From Anthopleura xanthogrammica (lineage: Eukaryota > Cnidaria > Anthozoa > Actiniaria > Actiniidae): 64,000 nucleotides of DNA. Under the pieces are notes generated by a model. That model did no database searches, was not told where the DNA came from, and was given only the letters and a program-made list of their open reading frames with translations. The position numbers were made by a program, and so were the translations under genes. Shown piece by piece: positions 58,663 to 64,000 of the stretch. Location: NCBI GenBank assembly GCA_964019055.1, contig OZ025212.1, forward strand, positions 10,879,391 to 10,943,390. Direction: 5' to 3'. Each line of letters opens with the position of its first letter. Positions within the stretch are counted from its first letter, which is position 1.

Positions 58663-59204
58663 TACTTATAATAATCAAACTCAACAACAATGAATAACTT
58701 TGACCTATCTTTTTTTGATCACTTGTTGGTAGTTTAAATATAACCGATCATCTGACCAAATCCCTTGAAAATCATATCTTTAGTCGGATCCTGTTTCAGT
58801 TTAGATCTACTCTATGCAGCATGAACTTTACTAGGAACTTTACTATGAACTTACCTCTTGTTTTATTCATTTTCATTTGTTACAGATTTCGCTCTCAGTA
58901 TAGCATTAAGAATTTATATGATAAGATTATGTTCACTAAGGAAACTCATAATCCAAATGAGTAATCGAGTAATCCAGTTATCTAGCAAATAAAGTGCTCG
59001 TTCTAGACTGATTTTTTTGTTGTGATAAGGCTGTCAATCACAACCGCAAAATCGCTTTTCATGTAATTTTTCCTCGTTGTTTAAGTACCATTCAATGCAT
59101 CGAACTTTCCAGAAATATAATAAAAAACTAGGGTAAAAACTACACCCTTTAACTAGCGAAAAACGCATAAGCAGTGTTTCACGGTTACTTAACTGACCCC
59201 TCTA

Positions 59205-59520
59205 TCTTAGATTTAAAAAAAGATTAGCATATACGGCGCTAAAAGGCTATTGCCTTTTCATCAGTGGGAATTCGCCTTCAACTGTCAAAAACACTTTGCG
59301 CGTGCTGATATAAATTGGCTAACAACCTAACAACATAGAGTCAAGCACACTCGCAGTTCTATAAACGGTATACCTTATAAATGTTAAAAAGTCGACATTG
59401 AGTCCATTGGGGCGTTAGGCAATTCATATTAGACCGCGCACATCCTTTGACAGTTCCCACTGATGAAGAGGCAGTAGCCTCGAAACGTCTGAAAAAGATG
59501 TATATGCTAATTATTTTAAA
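59205..59520. repeat. Inverted-end element with hammerhead-like sequence in its right arm
   Basis: The reverse complement of 59215-59275 (CCCACTGATGAAAAGGCAAT, AGCC, then GTATATGCTAATC) resembles 59454-59512 (CCCACTGATGAAGAGGCAGT, AGCCTCGAAACGTC, GTATATGCTAAT), giving inverted ends about 300 bp apart. The right arm has CTGATGA, a GAGGC-AGTA-GCCTC stem and GAAAC, as in hammerhead ribozymes carried by Penelope-like elements. Stem I does not form well, so an active ribozyme is doubtful. Confidence 0.45.
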
Positions 59521-59959
59521 TATATATATTTACTATACTGCGCTACACAGTTCATATATACAACTCTTTGATTCCCTCTATGTTTAGGTCCAACGAAACG
59601 TAACATTTTAGCTTTTTGAATTGTATCTGCTCTTGCGTTTGTCACTTTTCTTTGCATGAAAACGACACTTGTTATTAGATAGGGATTGCAACTCAATTTC
59701 CATGAAGGGAGTGCTACAAGAATTTTTCATTGTGAAGATTCTTTAATGGGTACAGTAATGTAACCAGAAGCCCCGCCGTGCTAGATGTTAATACTATTAG
59801 CCAAAAAACATAAAAGATCTAAGCTCTTCTGAATCTCTCTTAAAAAACCCAGGCTAACACCTGTTCTATTCCTTGAATTGCTGTAGCTGCAGTACTTTGT
59901 TTAATTGCTCATATATAAGTGATTAAAAGACCACAGGATCGTCATCGGCTAACGCTGTC

Positions 59960-60217
59960 ATGTTTCACCTTTTCAAAAATTCATTATTTCTATTGATTCT
60001 TTTTCTTTTTTGCAAGAGTGATGCACCAAAAAGCGCCGGATTCAGATCAACAGAGCAACTGATTCTCTTCCCCGCTTCGTTCGTAACCTACAATGAATTT
60101 AGTACTATATATATTAGCAAAATATTTTTAAAGTCAATTAAGTTAAGTGAACGTGAATTCAGAATTCAGAGTATCTTGCCAGTTCCAACATTAAGTTTCT
60201 TTAAATATTTATTCTAA
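59960..60217 (+). CDS. Possible secreted-protein start (candidate first exon of gene C)
   Basis: ATG at 59960 opens MFHLFKNSLFLLILFLFC, a convincing signal-peptide pattern (basic n-region, leucine core, small residues at CKSDA). The rest of the 85-codon frame matches nothing I recognise. If it is the first exon of a third polycystin-like gene, a phase-1 donor is needed; only weak ones are seen (AAGA|GTGATG near 60015). It may equally be chance in AT-rich DNA. Confidence 0.2.
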   Translation: MFHLFKNSLFLLILFLFCKSDAPKSAGFRSTEQLILFPASFVTYNEFSTIYISKIFLKSIKLSEREFRIQSILPVPTLSFFKYLF

Positions 60218-61900
60218 TAAAAATGGATAAGAAAAAAGAAAAATTGGCGGTATGAGGATGCTATGAAAAAGAAAAAAGGAAAACTTTGAAACCAAGTTCT
60301 GACGTCATAAGTATAGAACATGTGAAGAAAGAAACTCATCCAGCTCTCAGCGCATCAATTTTAACATTGAAAACAATTTGCAAAGTTGTGTTTCTGAAAA
60401 GAACCTTTTATCAAATACGATTATTTCATAATGAGATAAATCTTATAATATATAAATTCATTTATTATAGACCTTTTAACATCAATAACTTAAGTAAGTT
60501 CAAATAAGCGTGGGTTTCAATTTTCTTCTGGACCTGAGGGGGATTGAGGGGGAAAAACTAGTATTGTCACATTTAAGCGATCGATATATGCTAATTTGAA
60601 AAAAATATATCAGTGATCTTTTGCCTTAATTAATTGTTGTTAAGAATTGAATAAATGTTCTCATCATTAACCAGGATGATTGGAAAGTTACTAACATGAA
60701 AAAATTGTTATTCGTATCGCAGTAATTCCAAGCAATTAACCAGAAATAGCTTTACTAATTAATTCACAGCTATTTGTTTTCCAGAATGGACTGAAATAGG
60801 TTTCACTCTTCAAATTCTGATGTAACCGCGATAAAAACAATTGTACAAGGATGTCTTTGACTTCACCTTGATGGAATTCTTCCCCTGTTGGCGACTTTAT
60901 GTCGGTTTTTATGTACCTGTGCGGTTGCACTGGATTCTCTTACCATAACTTGGCGGCACGCAACCGCATAGAAAGCGAATAATCTATTTCTTTTAAAGCT
61001 TCATTGTGAATTTCAATGGAGATCTTCTTTACTTGGATTAGAAACGGTATTTAAATGATAAGCCAGGCTTTTATAAGGGATTTGCGTTCTCAGAGATCAT
61101 TAACAGCGAACATGAGGCTCCAATTTTGAAAGAGATGGCTGGAAACGATTTCCTTTATTATCAATTTATAATATTCTTTTAGCTTTTATCTTTTTACCAA
61201 GTTAATAGCGAAGAATATAAGAAATAAAGGAATAAATATTTGTGGCCGGTCTCGAGTCAACACTTTATGCAATAATCATCAAAGCTTTCTCGAAATTTCT
61301 ATTGCCTTTTGAATGATAATCTATTTTGATATAATGGTCAAAGTTATTTCTTCTCATGCATCTGTGTATGAAACCCTTACTGAGTTATCCTGATTAGAAG
61401 CTACCGACATCCCACACACACACCCCAGTGTCCAAGGATTCCTGCGTTTTCTACCACACGAGTAGTTTTTTTACGTACAAGTGGCTTACATAATCATGTC
61501 AAACCACACAAAAGGTGCGACCAAATGGTTTTAGTCGTTTTTTTTTCTACTAAGTGAAGTTCTGACTGTTTTCAGAGTTTACCAGCTTGATATGTTTTAC
61601 TAACTTTTAGTATTGATATTTATAAATAACTTAGTTTTTAGTTCCCTTTAACACATAGTTAAGTCATTTGGGATTCAACTATACAAAAAAAATATCATTA
61701 TCACCATCAATCCCCACTGAATTTCATCATCATCACTATTATCATTATCATCACTCTTATTATTATCATCATTAGTGTTGCTATCGTTATTGCCACCAGT
61801 AGTTTCTCGTTATTTGAAAACTACTGTCCATTAAGTAATTAAATCTTGAAGAGGATATCAACAATAGGACAAATGTGAATCCATTATATTCACTTACGGT
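60218..61900. other. Intergenic or gene C intron, no exon recognised
   Basis: AT-rich with short open frames only. A degenerate (ATC/ATT)n microsatellite lies at 61690-61775. I searched by eye for an F5/8C start (C-x3-LGM) and found none. Confidence 0.4.
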
Positions 61901-61909
61901 TCGCATATA

Positions 61910-63250
61910 CTTGTAAAGGACATCAATAACATGGCTCCAACTACATGCTGAGATATTTGAATTTTGAATTTATATTAATACACCTTTTGAAGACAACGTG
62001 TTTGAAAATACAAAAATATCATTGTAGAATCTTAATACATGATCATAAATAAATTACAAGAGATTACTAACAAGTAGAGTAAATTTGAATTCGCATTACC
62101 AAAAAAATGAAGCAAGAATATAATTCAGCATTGGTTTTTAACCTGTGGCAAATATCCAGTACGGACAGTACGGACATACATTTATGTGAAGCCGAATTCT
62201 TTAAGTTTTTTTTATGAAACTCATTGCCCTTGGCTTGGATACTTGTAAAGGACATCAATAACATGGCTCCAACTTCATGCTGAGATATTTGAATTTTGAA
62301 TTTACACTAATACACCTTTTGAGGACAAAGTGCATGTTTAAAAATACAAACATTTTATTGTAGAATCTTAATAGTAGAACGAGAAACTTATAAACAGAAA
62401 ATATAATCGGCTACGTTTATAAATATTTGGTTTCTCAAGGGTACAAGAGATTACCGCTAAATTCAAACAGAGTAAACTGATATTGGCATTAACAAAAAAA
62501 AATGAAGCAAGCATCTAATTCAGCATTGTTTTTTAAATTAACGTGTGGCAAATATCCAGTACGGACATACATATGTGAAGCCGAATTTTTCTTTTTCTTT
62601 TTATGAAACTCATTGGCCTTAGCTTGGATACTTGTAAAGGACATCAATAACATTGCTCCAACATCATTCTGAGATATTTGAATTTTGAATTTGCATTAAT
62701 ACACCTTTTGAGGACAAAGTGCATGTTTAAAAATACAAAAGTATTATTGTAGAATCTTAATATTAGAACGAGAAATTTTTTAACAGAAAATATAAGCGGC
62801 TACGTTTACAAATATTTGGTTTCTCAAGGGTACAAGAGATTACTAAAGTCAAATAGAGTAAATTTATATTTGCATTAACAAAAAAAATGAAGCAAGAATC
62901 TAAAGGCTCAGATACACGGTGCAACATTCCATGCAACATTGCTTGCGACATTATGATTACAGAACTATTTCAGCAGCCAAATCAGAGAGAATCTCGATTT
63001 TTCCGCTTACTTTACAAGAATAATACAAATGACATAAAAAGAATAAAACAGAAGTTCATTTTTTTATATTTTAGTGTGATGTTGCACGCAATGCTGCTTA
63101 CAATGTTGCATCGTGTGTCGGAGCCTTAATTCAGCCTTGGTTTTTAAATTAACGTGTGGCAAATATCCAATATGGAAAGTACGAACATACATATACGTGA
63201 AGCCGAATTCTTTAGGGTTTTTTTTATGAAACTCATTGCCCTTTGCTTCG
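61910..63250. repeat. Three tandem copies of a ~390-bp repeat
   Basis: The unit starts CTTGTAAAGGACATCAATAA at 61910, 62242 and 62631. It continues GAGATATTTGAATTTTGAAT, TGTAGAATCTTAATA, AATGAAGCAAG, TTCAGC and ATATCCAGTACGGACA. Copy 1 lacks about 57 bp in its middle. Copy 3 is interrupted by the 223-bp insertion at 62904-63126. Confidence 0.92.
62904..63126. mobile_element. 223-bp MITE with TAA target duplication, nested in repeat copy 3
   Basis: Ends AGGCTCAGATACACGGTGCA and TGCATCGTGTGTCGGAGCCT are inverted. TAA flanks both sides (62901-62903, 63127-63129). Copies 1 and 2 of the surrounding repeat show the unoccupied site (ATATAATTCAGC, ATCTAATTCAGC). A 3-bp TAA duplication points to the PIF/Harbinger group. 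Confidence 0.93.
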
Positions 63251-63732
63251 ATTTAAGAAACTGTATCCATTAATAATTACACAGGTAAAAGAAAATTCGT
63301 ACAGTACTCATTATCATAATGGTTTTTTCAATTATTCATTTTGAATAGTCTCAGGTTTCAGACCTACCGTCTAATTGCTTAAATACAGAAAAATTTTCTG
63401 GGCAAATTTCATCGATGTTACAAATTTGGAGTTTAATATATTAAAGGTTCTCGCTTGTCTTAACTCACATTATTGCGTACCTCTTTCGTACCTAATCGGC
63501 TAGTTAAATGGTCTGAGTATATGACTCCCAAAGTCATATATTGAAGCAATGCTGAAATGTTGTGTTGATCAAGGTCAATTCGCTACAATACCTGCAATTC
63601 TATTCAATTTGGGTTGTATTGGTTGTATTTCAAAGTATTTTGCTATCGCATTATATCGTATTTTTCTCTTAATAAGCAGGTGCCTTCGTAAACGGCAACG
63701 TTGGAAGGTTGAATAGACTTCTGATTTTCCAG

Positions 63733-63857
63733 GTTTGCCACAGAACGATGAATATGTATTGGTTGTTGGTGTAGCGCTTCAGCTTGTTGACGAACGTCCT
63801 ACCGAGTTTTTCGCTTTTACTGCAAACAGGAGGTTGAATGAAGCTGAATCTCTTGCT
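63733..63857 (+). CDS. Possible SEA-region exon of a third paralog (gene C, runs off the window)
   Basis: Acceptor TTTTCCAG ends at 63732. The exon has 2 + 41x3 nt and donor GTAATT at 63858, so it starts in phase 1 and ends in phase 0, exactly like gene A exon 3 (110 nt) and gene B exon 4 (113 nt). It reads NDEYVLVVGVALQLVDERPT, then EFFAFTANRRLNEAESLA. The hydrophobic first strand and following polar helix resemble the SEA-like starts DYYFMVSLMIL and DFKFRAILML. There is no F5/8C domain directly upstream, so this copy may lack it. Sequence identity is too low to be sure. Confidence 0.45.
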
Positions 63858-64000
63858 GTAATTATTTCTTGAAAATGAAAAAGTTGATACATTAAATTTG
63901 AATGCTTTTTACAGAGAGAGAGATAAATGAGTTGGTTGAAGGGTGTTATAATAACTAGTAAATAAATTAATACTGATATATATATAAGATCATTTACTCT

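Noticed and set aside
1..64000. tRNA, rRNA or other structured RNA genes
   Set aside because: No cloverleaf, B-box or rRNA core sequence was recognised by eye on either strand.

Overview
The window is AT-rich animal DNA. It has many short exons with GT-AG introns, dense small palindromic transposons (MITE-like), microsatellites and LINE debris. The gene families (F5/8C-containing polycystin-1-like proteins), the repeat style and the compact introns suggest a cnidarian, most likely an anthozoan such as a stony coral. That assignment is an inference from reading, not from a search.

The main content is a head-to-tail, plus-strand array of large polycystin-1-like (PKD1/PKD1L/REJ family) genes. 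Gene A (1-21299) enters the window already inside its F5/8C domain. It can be followed through 19 exons to its stop and gives 2,428 visible residues. Gene B (39418-56582) is complete: 17 coding exons and 2,356 residues, starting with a signal peptide. Both encode the same order of parts: F5/8 type C (discoidin) domain, SEA-like domain, REJ module, a long GAIN-type region ending in a GPS autoproteolysis motif, TM1, a PLAT domain, five more membrane segments, a polycystin (TOP) extracellular domain, and a six-segment cation-channel-like module. Seven exons have identical lengths and phases in the two genes (142, 59, 126, 219, 249, 237 and 172 nt), so they are tandem duplicates, but their proteins have diverged strongly. 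A phase-matched exon at 63733-63857 may be the SEA-starting exon of a third copy (gene C) running off the right edge. A signal-peptide-like ORF at 59960 is a weak candidate for its start.

Region by region: 1-21299 is gene A, whose introns hold several MITEs and a perfect 131-copy AACACC array. 21300-39417 is intergenic, with two long foldback repeats, a broken LINE, a 106-bp perfect palindrome and tandem duplications. 39418-56582 is gene B with further foldback elements in its introns. 56583-63732 is intergenic, with MITEs and a three-copy tandem repeat carrying a nested insertion. 63733 onwards is the possible gene C.

From family knowledge, the large ectodomains would bind extracellular ligands, carbohydrate or phospholipid surfaces. 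The GPS would split each protein into two associated chains. The C-terminal half would act as a PKD1-type subunit pairing with PKD2-type channels. Known relatives act in sperm (sea urchin REJ proteins) and in ciliary sensing. Which of these applies here cannot be read from the sequence.
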